Shown here piece after piece: positions 44,260-54,299 of a stretch of DNA of 64,000 bases. The stretch covers positions 6,252,501 to 6,316,500 of the forward strand of contig JAPNXP010000001.1 of NCBI GenBank assembly GCA_028753945.1, written 5' to 3'. Origin of the DNA: Hexactinellida sp. DTS-2022. Lineage: Eukaryota; Porifera; Hexactinellida. Below the pieces are notes generated by a model, which ran no database searches, had not been told where the DNA came from, and saw only the letters and a program-made list of their open reading frames with translations. How positions within the stretch are numbered: the first letter of the stretch is position 1; each line of letters starts with the position of its first letter. A program made the translations under genes and the position numbers.

Positions 44260-44733
44260 ATGCTCGTAGTCTTCCAACAGCTACTTCTTCTATTCGACTT
44301 AACCGTCAGTTCTATATTATTCCTGCTACTGAGAAACAAGATAGTACTGTTGCTACTCATTGTGCTGCAGGACATAGGACTGATCTTGTCCTTAACTCTC
44401 TACTTTGTCTCCTTCATTAACACCAGCTACTTCAAAGCTGGATTCATTGTTCCTCTCATCAGAAAGTTATGGTTAACTCTCATCATTATCTTTCTATACG
44501 CTATCTCATCCGTTGTATTCCAGGCTGTATTTCTTTCTCATACATGGAACCGTCCGGACGGGTATATGACAGCCTGGACTCCCCTGACACAGGTATTATA
44601 CGTGCTACAGAGTTCTCTGGCGGTTCTCTTCTACTATTCCTATAAGCTTACCTCTCTACTGATCTGCACCCCTCGGTTCTATAAAGCAGACTTGTTATTT
44701 GGCTCTTATTCTTTAGACATTAAGATAAATTAG
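44260..44733 (+). CDS. TMEM138: TMEM138-like ciliary transmembrane protein
   Basis: An uninterrupted frame of 157 codons (ATG 44260, TAG 44731-44733) with four hydrophobic segments. Recognisable family features are LLLFDLTVSSI near the start, IVLQDIGLILSL, FINTSYFKAGFI, and after the third segment a Trp/polar loop leading to LQSSLAVLFYYSYKLTS and PRFYKADLL. Length and segment order match metazoan TMEM138 (about 160 residues), a transition-zone/vacuolar membrane protein needed for cilium assembly and linked to Joubert syndrome in humans. An upstream TTG-initiated extension of 12 residues is in frame, but ATG 44260 fits the family start. It has no introns in the coding part and no disruptions, unlike everything else in the window. 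Codon use is richer in CTC/CTA than the surrounding DNA. The only confident host gene. Confidence 0.88.
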   Translation: MLVVFQQLLLLFDLTVSSILFLLLRNKIVLLLLIVLQDIGLILSLTLYFVSFINTSYFKAGFIVPLIRKLWLTLIIIFLYAISSVVFQAVFLSHTWNRPDGYMTAWTPLTQVLYVLQSSLAVLFYYSYKLTSLLICTPRFYKADLLFGSYSLDIKIN

Positions 44734-44955
44734 CACTCCAGTGACCTGATTATTTTGGACTTGCTATGAAACAATTTCGAAAAGGTTAATTAAATTACAA
44801 CTTTTCCCTTAATTTGAAGTCTCTGTAGTATAATTCTGCACTACATGTATATGTATTTACGTATATTGATTTTAAATAATGGAAATTATAATATGTTATC
44901 GTAATCCATAAAGTCATTGGATTGATATCTTTTCTCACAAAGGTTTCGTTTTTAG

Positions 44956-44964
44956 AAATAAATT
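44956..44964 (+). promoter_or_regulatory. Candidate polyadenylation signal for TMEM138
   Basis: AATAAA within AGAAATAAATTAAAG, about 225 bp after the stop codon, with a T-rich stretch following near 44977. It is the first good match on the plus strand downstream of TMEM138. Confidence 0.45.
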
Positions 44965-45639
44965 AAAGAGCTTCTCTATTGTTATTGATGCTATATATTT
45001 CTGAATTAGTAGATTTATTTCTGAAATATAGTGTTTAGTGCCTCCGTATGGGATATCGGATAAAATACTTTTGTAATTTGAATTTGTATTAGTATATAAC
45101 CTACACTTTACAATAATATGAACTTCACGACACGACGCGATACTATAAGTCCCATCACTTCTTAATGGCGGTCTAAATGTGTATTTTGCCCTAAATTGAA
45201 AAAAATAAAAAGTCGATGCAAAGAAACAAAGTTTGTTGGGAAAGATTAAACTGGTTAAATCGATGTAGTTATTTTCTATAAACAGTCTACGCCGCTTAAT
45301 TGGGACGATTTTTCAGTCCTCTTGTCCCAATTCAGCGGAGTTCCCAATTAACCGAAATTTTTTATAAAGTAGCGATGTAGTAGCTATTTACAACAAAATT
45401 TCAGTTTGAAACCTATTATAACAATTCCTCCACTGCCTGCGGACCCTTAATTTGATAAACCACAGAATGAAATTCCTATCCTACACGTAGTCGTTAGTTA
45501 TCATCACCATAACAACAAATGAAATAATTAAATATGCTTTAAAATTTGAATTCCTATAACTATGTTTTAAATACGCCAAAATGAATGGAAGAAATTATTA
45601 AGTGATCTGGGTACGAAAAAGTATCCTATTTCCAACTAA
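44965..45639. other. Non-coding; one-ended pogo-like MITE remnant at about 45280
   Basis: CAGTCTACGCCGCTTAATTG at 45284 followed by CCCAATTCAGCGGAGTTC resembles one end of a Tigger-like MITE; a similar inverse end (TTAAGCGGAGTTGACTGTA) is at 62862. The remainder shows nothing recognisable. Confidence 0.5.
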
Positions 45640-45930
45640 ATGCCCACAGTGGCGTTGGGATACCTATGATGACTCTGTCCGTACAGATCGCCCAAATCGT
45701 CAGGTCTCCACAGTAACGTTCAGCTGATTGAGAAATACTGGATGAAGACAGACGTGCTACTGTCTGGGAGTTAGAGGAGAGAAGTGGGACCAAAATCAAG
45801 CATTCATCGCATTATGCAAGATGAACTGGAATGGTACGAGTGGTTGTTAGGTGGGTCTCAAACTCTTATCAGAGGAACAAAAGCTAGAATGGGAGCAGGG
45901 ATTCTTCCAGTAATTTTGAAAGGAAACTTT
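45640..45930 (+). pseudogene. mariner-type transposase HTH remnant
   Basis: Joining frames gives a mariner-like N-terminal region: an RTDRPNRQVS segment (the usual SGRPS stretch), QLIEK followed by DEDRRATVWELEERSGTK, then SSIHRIMQDELEWYEWLLGG, equivalent to the second HTH of mariner/SETMAR transposases. The catalytic DDD part is not present. At least two frameshifts. Confidence 0.65.
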
Positions 45931-46082
45931 TCTAGGCGCGGAAAAATCGAGAGATGCAGCCATAGACGTAAGATAAATTGAGTATTTTAGGCGGGTCTGA
46001 GCGAGCTCAAACTTAATCTAGGCGCGCAGAAAAATTTCCTGGGTGAAAGCCTGAATGGGAGTCAGTCGCGATTAACTAAATC

Positions 46083-46250
46083 ATGGAGAAGCTAGAAAAT
46101 TTTCTAGACAACATTCCATTAGACCAGTGCAATTGTAATATAGTTTCAGCTCCGTACGAATTCAATCTGAGAATGCGAGCGGGCGGCATCTCATTATTTG
46201 ATGACGACATAGTTAATAATTATCTGAGCAAATATTATAATTTGTGATTG
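46083..46250 (+). CDS. Small unrecognised ORF (55 aa)
   Basis: ATG 46083 to TGA 46248-46250 encodes an acidic 55-residue peptide beginning MEKLENFLDNIPLDQCNCNI and containing LRMRAGGISLFDDDIVNNYL. It lies in the same non-repetitive island as TMEM138 and has ordinary amino-acid composition, so it could be a first exon or a short gene. I do not recognise it. It could equally be chance. Confidence 0.25.
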
Positions 46251-46288
46251 CTTATTGATAACTGAAATCAAATAGAATACCTATTTAG

Positions 46289-46673
46289 CAGGGTTGCCAA
46301 TCCAATCCAATCGAGAAGATTTTCGATTGCCGATTGCTGCATTTTTCATCGATTGGATTATCGGTTGGATTGCTTCAATTTTTATCGATTGGATTGCAAT
46401 CGATGAATTTTCATCGATTTTTTTCTATTGTTTGTTTTTTCAATATCTCAATAATGCCAAAATTTAAAATGCTCAATTGCTTGTCAATTAAACCCAATAA
46501 TATATGTTTTAAGTTTGAACATATGATGAAACATAACTCTGTTTGATATAATACTGAGGATTAAACGATCGAAAAAAATCGGAGAAACAATCCAAAAAAA
46601 TCGATGATATTTTGGATGTCGATTGCGATTGTATTGTCATCTGAATAATCGATTGTCGAAATTTAGTCACTCC
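46289..46673. mobile_element. hAT-like MITE rich in ATCGATTGG, copy 2 (right end lost)
   Basis: Starts CAGGGTTGCCAATCCAATCC and matches the element at 11850 without the palindrome insertion, including TCATCGATTGGATTATCGGT and CGATTGTCGAAATTT. The GGCAACCCTG right end is missing after about 46673. It shows what the empty site of the giant palindrome looks like (GGATTATCGGTTGGATTGCT uninterrupted). Confidence 0.8.
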
Positions 46674-47978
46674 AGTAGTATTGAAAGTAAACAATGAATC
46701 GCTAAAAGCTCTCAATTGCCGATGACCTACTATATAGTACTAACTTTTATAATAACTATCATCGCATTGATAACTTCCAAATTCTCTAATAAAATCCTAT
46801 GCATAGGAAAATTTCAATTAATGCTAAATAATAATAACACGTCATTTAGTTCCATATTTACAAAACTCACTGTAACTTGAAAAGTATACGAGCTAGAGAG
46901 TCAAACTTTGTCTTGAATAATAATATGTAAAAGTATAACAGAACAAACTAGCAAGCGTATGACCCTTTCCCTTTTTCCAGGGGATCCGAGGCCTTAATAA
47001 GTGTCACCGATAGTGGCCCAATTAGATCAACTCAAACCATAGCCTCGTTATCGGAAAATTCGTCGCCGGAAAATTCGTCGCGGAAAATTAGTCGCGTGTT
47101 CAATGGGTGCAAGGTTGTTTATTTGTTTCTCTTCGATAATATGGTTTCTTCAATTGAGTGCTAAAAACCGCAATTCTAATTATCCATTTATCATTTTAAT
47201 CCTATTATCTAATATGGATTCGTCACTTTCAATGTAAACACCCTCAGTTACTATTTATTAAAACATATCTAACTGGCTATAGTGGGGCGGATTAGCTAAG
47301 ATTTTAATAACAATTGTGCATTAAGTGATAAAAGCATCAAATTTGTTGTGCAACTAGAAAAATGTATATATGATGATTTAAGATCGGGAGGCACCTAGAA
47401 TTCGACCTCTATGGTTCCAATTATGTAATTTTAATGCCCATATATGGTAAATTGGTAATATGACTTATACTCAGTTAATGAACCTTATATTGCTTCCAAA
47501 TGTATTATTAGGTATAGGAAGTCGGCTATTCTGAACATTTTTACTGTTGGAAGCTAAACTCTATCTAGTACAGAAAATGTGTTAGCCAATTGGTTCCAAT
47601 TATGTCCATATATGGTCATGTGACTAATAATCCCGTTTTTTACGAAATATCGTTTCCAAATGTTATTATTTAGGTATATGAATTCGGCTATTCTGAACAT
47701 TTTACTGTTGGAAGCTAAGTTCTATCTAGTACAGGAATGAGTTAGCCAATTTGGTTTCATAATATAAATCACCTCAAACAAATAATAGTAACTTTTTGTG
47801 ATAAAAGCTTCAAACTTGCCACAATCAAATTACATGTTCTGATGAACATTTAAACTTAGAGTGGTACCTGAACATTTTATCCGTACTCAAAAGGCCATTA
47901 CAGGTCATAAACATTATGTTTGTGTCTTTGATATTTATCACAACTTTTTCCACTAACAACTTAACTAAATGTCAAATA

Positions 47979-48542
47979 CAGTAGATGTCGGATATTAGCA
48001 CACCGGTTATAAGAACATATCGTATATAAGCATACTATGTTGGAAAACGGTTGTCATATAGCCTGTATAATTTATGTCGGTTATAAGAACATGCCGGTTA
48101 TAAGTAGGGCTGAAACGAATATACCGAATATTCGATTATTTGTTCGAAATGATTGAACGAATATTCGTTACGAAACGAATATTCTTTTAGACGAATATTA
48201 GATTTAAACGGATATTCGTTGACGAATTTTGGACAACAACAAGACTTTTGTATAGCTTAGAGATATCGTAAATATAATTCCAACTGAAACTAGCTGATTA
48301 TTAGTTAATACACTTTGTAACTAGTATTATCATACATTGTAACATTATCAAAAACCTTTTTTCCAATGTTTTTTTGTTTCTTGAAATTGATTTAATGCTT
48401 AGCCTTCCAAACGAACGAATATTCGAATATTCGTTCGTTTAGTAAAAGGTTCGTTCGTTACATTTCGAATATTCGTTTCAGCCCTAGTTATAAGCACCTT
48501 AAGTGCAGTTCCCGACGATGTGCTTTTAACCGGCATCCACTG
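47979..48542. mobile_element. TA-target MITE, CAGTRGATGYCGG family, copy 2 (split)
   Basis: Ends CAGTAGATGTCGGATATTAG and CTTTTAACCGGCATCCACTG, TA on both sides (47977-47978, 48543-48544). Same family as 716-888; the extra length is the hAT MITE at 48105-48486. It lies within the Academ-like element. Confidence 0.88.
48105..48486. mobile_element. hAT MITE with TAGGGCTGAAACGAATA ends
   Basis: 382 bp, ends TAGGGCTGAAACGAATA and ATTCGTTTCAGCCCTA, exact 8-bp duplication GTTATAAG (48097-48104, 48487-48494). Interior repeats of CGAATATTCG. Confidence 0.92.
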
Positions 48543-48611
48543 TATTTTATTAAAATTATGAATCCTAAATTAGACTACAAAGTTGTTCAAAATATAATGG
48601 AAACAATACGA

Positions 48612-50010
48612 TATATAGCTAGTCCTGCGCACACTCAACTTCACATGCACAAAGAGCAGTGCATTGCAGATTAGCTCTTTTGCATTTGCATTGGCCACGA
48701 CAACCTTTTTGTAGCCACAACAGATTAGTTCATAACACGCTTTCGCTGCTTCAGGGAGAGTAGTCCAGTTTGGCTCAAACTGTGCATCATCATTCTTAAT
48801 CCACCCCCAGTTCTCGGGTGAAGGAAGTACAGGAGCTAATTTCTGTGTCTGTCCCCATATGTGCCCACCTTGGTAGGCTGCTCTCTTGATATGTTGCTCA
48901 AGTGCAGCATATGTGGGTGGGATGCCTCCTGGTGATGGTTTCTTGGGGAACAACTTTCTTCTGGATTCATTTATGTCAGTACATGTGGTTGTGCGGTCAT
49001 ACATGAGTATAACAAATCTTTCAATGATGCTCAAGCACTCAAATGACACATAGCTAGGAGCACAAGCTAAACTAAGCAGGGCGTAAGTAAGCTGTGGAAA
49101 GGCCTTCCATGCTGCCCAGGCTGTTTTCTTACCATGTCCAACATAACTTGACACAGTGTCACAACCAGTCAATGCGTGAAACATTGGAAGAGCACGTGAA
49201 GCTTCTTTTTCCAAGAGCAGCACATATTTTATGTGCAGCCTGAAAACGATACCGCTTTCCAGTTCCAAAGGCAACCCAGAGCTCAGATTGTTCTTTAGTG
49301 TTTGTGAAACCATTATGGCAAGGACTACAAAGACTGTGTCTACTGTACGTATAAGTATTTTCTGGTGGTTTTCTGAGGCATGTGTTGCATGTAGCAGCAA
49401 GCGAGTACCGTATTTATTCGAATAGTAGCCTAGGCGATTATTGTTTTTTAGGCCATTTTTTTACCAATAATTTTTGTTACTTTTCGAGAATATCACATGT
49501 TGATACAATTTATTTAGTAGAATCGGTTGATAATCGTATTGCGACTAATATTAGATAAATAAATTTACTCAGGGTACCTGTGGTAAATTTGTATTTGCTA
49601 ATTTGGGGGGGGGGCTATTATTGGAGGTAGGCGATTATTCGAATAGGGGCTACTATTAGAGCATATACGGACGGTATCTGCCTCTTCATGGAGACATGGC
49701 GTCAATGTTACTAGATTTTTTCGATGAGGAAAGCACAAAACTTCCTCTCCATTAGTAACAATGATTTCTTTTTCTTGTTCCTGGATGGAGCTGTTGACTG
49801 ATCTCGATAGGAACTCCCAGAGTTCTTTTTTATTCTCATCTATACGCAAAAAATCCTGCCAATTTCTTGGTATATATGCAGAGTCACTGCTCGTCTGCGA
49901 ACACCTTTGCCACGTTTGGCTCTAGCAGCGCCTTTTAAGCTGTCATCAATATACCTGTCCCATACAAGATCAAGGCATTTTACTCGTTCAAGTTGTGTTC
50001 TGACACATTA
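48612..50010 (-). pseudogene. XPG-like/Cys-rich protein of the Academ-like element
   Basis: Read leftwards: KCLDLVWDRYIDDSLKGAAR and RAKRGKGVRRRAV (about 49970-49890), then NWQDFLRIDENKKELWEFLS, TPCLHEEADT, a MITE (49408-49674), then RLLLHATHASENHQKILIRT with the nuclease-like VDTVFVVLAIMVSQT (usual DTDVVVLA; the second D is replaced by V). ALPMFHALTGCDTVSSYVGH and KKTAWAAWKAFPQLT follow. The end, after a 1-base frameshift near 48690, is a CXC-type cysteine run (GCRGQCKCKRANLQC...LCACEVEC). I know this architecture from invertebrate repeat proteins and infer Academ-type XPG nuclease plus Cys8. The upstream N-terminus is not found, so the gene is truncated. Confidence 0.8.
49408..49674. mobile_element. 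TA-MITE family Y, complete copy
   Basis: Left end CCGTATTTATTCGAATAGTA, right end inverse with AGTAGCC and CGGACGG, TA on both sides (49406-49407, 49675-49676). It splits the HEEADT-RLLLHA reading of the Academ-type gene. A truncated relative is at 16904. Confidence 0.75.
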
Positions 50011-50559
50011 GGAGCAATTCGCGTTAATTTCCTATAATAAGGTATGTAGCCGAATTATTAGTCACATGACCATATATGGACATGATTGGAATCAAATTGG
50101 TTAACTCATTTCTGTACTAGATAGAACTTAGCTTCCAACAGTAAAAATGTTCAGAATAGCCGAATTCATATACCTAAATAATACATTTGGAAACGATATT
50201 TCGTAAAAATCGGGATTATTAGTCACATGACCATATATGGACATAATTGGAACCAATTGGCTAACACATTTTCTGTACTAGATAGAGTTTAGCTTCCAAC
50301 AGTAAAATGTTCAGAATAGCCGACTTCATATACCTAAATAATACATTTGGAAGCAATATAAGGTTCATTAGCTGAGTATAAGTCATATTACCAATTTACC
50401 ATATATGGGCATTAAAATTACATAATTGGAACCTTAGAGGTCGAATTCTAGGTGCCTCCCGATCTTAAATCAGCATATATACATTTTTCTAGTTGCACAA
50501 CAAATTTGATGCTTTTATATAACACTAAATGCACAATTGTTAAGCTAATCCGCCCCACT

Positions 50560-51376
50560 CAGAGGGGCCAGATGGATCAAAATCATAATCCAAATCCATT
50601 AAGTAATCCATTTTCCACAGGAATATAGATCCAAATCCAATCCATATCCATATGGAATACTGATATCAAATCCATGTCCAATCCATGAAATCCATCAGAT
50701 CCATCAGATCCATGAAATCCATCAGATCCATGAAATCCATTAGATCCATGAAATCCATCAGATCCATCTGATCCATCAAATCCAGTATGTATAAACTTTA
50801 ATTATTATTATGTAATGCGATATCCATGTTTCAATTTTCTAATTGATTTCTTCTCACTTTACTTGTTAGAATTCTTTTCAATAGAATCTAGTATCACACA
50901 TACGTTCTGGTACAATGTGTTAGTTTACGAAATGGATTTCTATTATGTTGTAGATTTGAATAGGCGTATTGATTACATCGAATTTGATTCGTGTATTCTT
51001 TTAGTTCAATTGATAATAACCGTTGAAATAAATCCTAAATCACCACCTGTACCTCCGTCAGTACCATGCAGGCACTATAATCGCCCAACATAGATACTGA
51101 TAGCGCCTGCAATGGTACTGACGGATGGATTTCATGGATCTGATGGATTTCAAGGATCTGATGGATCTTATGGATTTCATGGATCTCGTGGATCTCATGG
51201 ATCTGATGGATTTCATGGATTTCATGGATTTCCTTGGAATTTGGAGAATCCAAATCCATCCGATATCCATGAGATTGGGATTTGTCAATCCAAATCCATC
51301 CAAAATCCATGGATTATGGATTTGATGGATCATAAATCCATGAAATCCATAATCCATAATCCATCCAGCCCCTCTG
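50560..51376. mobile_element. hAT MITE made of ATCCAT/ATGGAT repeats
   Basis: Ends CAGAGGGGCC and inverse GCCCCTCTG, exact 8-bp duplication GCCCCACT (50552-50559, 51377-51384). Inward of each end are arrays of ATCCATCAGATCCATGAA and, at the other side, the inverse GATTTCATGGATCTGATG. The unique core is ~300 bp. The repeats produce long Ile/Ser/Met/Lys low-complexity frames that are not genes. Confidence 0.9.
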
Positions 51377-51417
51377 GCCCCACTACTAAGTATACTACAT
51401 ACGTGTATTTCTATCTA

Positions 51418-51978
51418 CGAGCCCTTCGGTCTCGGTCGCTTCGCGACGGATCACTCTCTCACAAAAGTCGCTTCGCGACTTTTGTTCGTTCGTGTTAGGC
51501 ACTACGCGATACAATTAACGGCCGCTTCGCGGCCTTTCCCTCCCCAAAAGCAATCACATTAATAATGAGTTTTAATAGCTCAATAAATTTCAGTTGCACG
51601 ATAAGAAAGCTCGAATCAAAATAATACTAAAAGAAAAACAGGCAATAGAATAGACAAATGATTGATTGGTTAGATGAATTTATTTTCAATCAATCAAATT
51701 GGAGCCTCAGAAAATATTTCTATTATGCACAATCTATTTATACTGATTGATTAAATCTGCTAATCCATACTAACAAACTCTCGAATTTAATTGGCTAACA
51801 AATTTTGGCACCTTCAAATGTGATTATTTCTCTTCAAAAACCAATAGATCGTTGTCGCAGTACAAAATTACCCCTGTATAAAAATTTTCAGCTTTCTGGG
51901 ACTCGTAGTCTTTCCAATCAATTCTGGACAAACACACACACAAACAAACACACAACAATTCCTCTTTTTATATATAGA
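51418..51978 (-). mobile_element. Helitron-like unit (561 bp)
   Basis: A/CGAGCCCTTCGGTCTCGG at the left, then hairpins GTCGCTTCGCGAC, AAAAGTCGCTTCGCGACTTTT and GGCCGCTTCGCGGCC. At the right GACAAACACACACACAAACA and TATATATAGA/T. Same two ends as 4663-6117 and 33001-33323, with a different interior. Sits between the MULE's left part and its transposase gene. Confidence 0.72.
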
Positions 51979-53003
51979 TATTTAATTAAATCTATAAACC
52001 TCATCAACATCGTCAAATAATGGCTACTCCATTTACCATTCAAAGTATCAAGAGTGAAAGACAGAAGGATAAAGCAACTGTTGAAGGCTTTATTTACACA
52101 CTCAACAGAATGTCGATTGATGTCGAGTACTGGGTATGCGAAAAGCGCGGCGTTTGCAATTCAAGAATACATACGAGAAGCAACAATATAATAAAAGCCA
52201 CAACTTCATCAGAATTGATTTGTGGACATTCTCATGGACCCGACCCAGCTAAGTTAGAAATGTTAAAAGCTTATAACATCCTAAAGATTAATGCTTCTGA
52301 TTCGGAAATGAGTACCAGGAGTCTTCTATGTAGTGTAGTTCAAAGTTTGCCAGCACAAAGCATAAATAAATTCCCAAAATTTGATTCTGTAAAGAAAACA
52401 ATTAGAAAATACAAAAAGACTCAAGGTAATGATTTTGGGAATCCTACCTCTTGTGCAGAAATTGTTATACCGCATCGATATACATTAACTTCCAAAGGTG
52501 AAACATTTTTGTTGTTCGATTCTGGCAATGGTGATTTTAACAGACTGCTTCTTTTTGGAACTCCAAAATTTCTTACATTACTCAAAGAAAGTGATAGTTG
52601 GTATTGTGATGGAACTTTAACGTCGTCCCAGAACACTTCTTTCAACTATATACCATTCATGCATAGAGAAATGGTTACTTATTCCCATGTATTTATGCAT
52701 TACTTAATAGTAAAAGCAAAACAACTTACGATAGAATGTTTTCAAAACTACTTGAAATCGAACCAACATTAAACCCCACATCAATTATGGTTGACTTCGA
52801 AAAGGCCTCAATAAACTCCATAGAATCCCACTTCACCGCTACCACATCAGGATGCTTTTTTCACTTATCGCAGAACATATACAGAAAAATCCAGACTGAG
52901 GGACTAGCTTCAGAGTATAGTCAAGACATGGAGTATGGGAATAAACTCAAAATGCTGCCGAGTCTGGCATTTGTGCCAGAAACTGATGACTTAGTCTGAT
53001 GTA

Positions 53004-53191
53004 CAGTCGAAATCGGATTATAATGTCATCGGATTATTTTGTTTATCGGGTTATTTTGTCCTAATATTCGAGGAAAATTATGATATATTTACCATTTTGC
53101 ATGGATATCCCACCGGGTTTATTTGTCTTATCGGATTATTTTGTCGAATTATCCATGAAAAGAATTGGACAAAATAATCCGATTTTAACTG
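53004..53191. mobile_element. TA-target MITE, CAGTCGAAATCGG family, intact (188 bp)
   Basis: Ends CAGTCGAAATCGGATTATAA and AATAATCCGATTTTAACTG, TA on both sides (53002-53003, 53192-53193). It is the uninterrupted form of 24541-26962 and fixes the insertion point of P element b in that copy (GATATAT). Confidence 0.93.
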
Positions 53192-53612
53192 TAGTTGATA
53201 AATTCAATATTTTAATGACAGATCCACCCAATCAGCATGCAATATTGCGAAGTATTTTGAAGACTACTATATTGGCAAAAAGCTTCCTGACAAAACTCGA
53301 CGGATACCTCCATTTCCTATCAGATTATGGAACATGTACACAAGAATACTTAATAGCATGCCTCGTACTAATAACTGTGTTGAAGGATGGCACAACGCCT
53401 TCAAATCAGGGATATACCATGCGCACCCAAGCTTACCTAAGCTTTTGTTCCACTTACAGAGGGAACAATCCCTTCAAGAAGCGATTTATGCTAAGTGGGA
53501 AAGTGGGTCCATTAAGCAACGATCTAAACAGTCCATCCAACAGGAAAAAAGACTACAAAATATCGTTGGAGACTATCAAAAACGTGATATATTGGTTTAT
53601 CTTCGTGGCATT

Positions 53613-53905
53613 CACGGTACGTGGTATACCGATGGTATAATTAGGTATAACCAATTATACCAAGTTAGTGTCTAGTTTCGGAATATTACCTTCTGCTTAA
53701 TATTTATTAAATATTACCTAGATTGCACCTAGATTAGACCAATATTATACAACAATTTCCCACGTTAATTTCGAGAATTTAAGGTAGTATAGATGTAGGT
53801 ATATTAAATGTGTAACGGAAGTTTAGAATGTTATACCGAACAATTCCTAATTTGGTATAATTATTATACCTAATTATACCATCGGTATACCACGTACCGT
53901 GGCAC
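53613..53905. mobile_element. MITE with CACGGTACGTGGTATACC ends
   Basis: Left CACGGTACGTGGTATACCGA, right inverse TCGGTATACCACGTACCGTG followed by GCAC. TGGCATT on both sides (53606-53612, 53906-53912) gives a 7-bp duplication. It interrupts the MULE gene six codons before its stop. Confidence 0.78.
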
Positions 53906-53933
53906 TGGCATTGCCTATAATTTTAACTTGTGA

Positions 53934-54299
53934 TGATACAATATTTTTCTGACTTGTGCTTCCCTCTCATTATTCATATTTATTATAAAGAAACTATTAT
54001 TGAACTCATTTTATAAATAAAAGAACTATATACTACATTAGAAAGAGCTACTGGTTAATCGGATTAACTTGAGGCAATTTAACCAGGACCGGAAACTTTC
54101 CTTTATTTGGATGTGTTTCCGTTAAAGTGACCCAAGTGTAACTATATTTTAGAAGAATTATCCCTGCGACTAATTTTCTGGCGACCAATTTTCCGCCATT
54201 CCCATAGCCTACTATAAAAGGCCATTTCACTGCTTTGGACCAGGGATAAGATAAAGGCGGATTTATTTTTCTAACTGTAACCAATTACCTGATTAATAC
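53934..54299. other. MULE right end and start of P element f, non-coding
   Basis: Contains the MULE's right terminal repeat (TGCGACTAATTTTCTGGCGA) to 54201 and the left end of P element f from 54203. No coding sequence. Confidence 0.6.

Larger units (their letters stand above)
47281..50559 (-). mobile_element. Academ-like DNA transposon with ~0.5-kb inverted repeats
   Basis: Long inverse arms, 47281 to about 47760 and about 50045-50559, start AGTGGGGCGGATTAGCTAA. Each holds two tandem subunits of roughly 170 bp (shared TACTGTTGGAAGCTAA, CTATCTAGTACAG, CCATATATGG). The flanks read TA/GTGGGGC and GCCCCAC/TA, so the duplication is TA or CTA. The minus-strand gene inside has an XPG-like and Cys-rich layout that I associate with the Academ superfamily; the family name is inference. 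The right end was later split by a hAT MITE (50560-51376). Confidence 0.75.
52020..53933 (+). pseudogene. FLYWCH-MULE transposase of MULE 2
   Basis: MATPFTIQSIKSERQKDKAT opens a frame of 250 codons with the FLYWCH-type finger (YWVCEKRGVCNSR ... HSHGPD). First Asp in SWYCDGT (52600), a frameshift near 52615, then FEKASINSI after MVDF (second Asp) and CFFHLSQNIYRKIQ. The frame is broken by the TA-MITE at 53004. It continues as EDYYIGKKLPDKTRRIPPFP and TNNCVEGWHNAF (catalytic Glu), then LQREQSLQEAIYAKWESGSI to YLRGI. A second MITE (53613-53905) separates the last codons AYNFNL and TGA 53931-53933. Closely related to 28686. Confidence 0.9.
47046..54201 (+). mobile_element. MULE element 2 (7.2 kb with nested insertions)
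   Basis: Left end CGTTATCGGAAAATTCGTCG with tandem GGAAAATTCGTCGCC units; right end GCGACCAATTTTCCGCCATTC. The outermost bases (CGTTA..CGG and CCGCCATTC) match the MULE at 28369. Exact 9-bp duplication CCATAGCCT (47037-47045, 54202-54210), which is the tip of a P-element end. It contains an Academ-like element, several MITEs, a Helitron-like unit and its own transposase at 52020. Confidence 0.88.

Noticed and set aside
45784..45981. A 65-residue frame as a host protein
   Set aside because: Joined with the preceding frames it reads as a mariner HTH remnant with frameshifts.
51035..51498. Several overlapping low-complexity frames rich in Met/Lys/Ser/Ile or Asp/Leu/Met/Phe
   Set aside because: All are readings of the ATCCAT/ATGGAT repeat inside the hAT MITE at 50560-51376.
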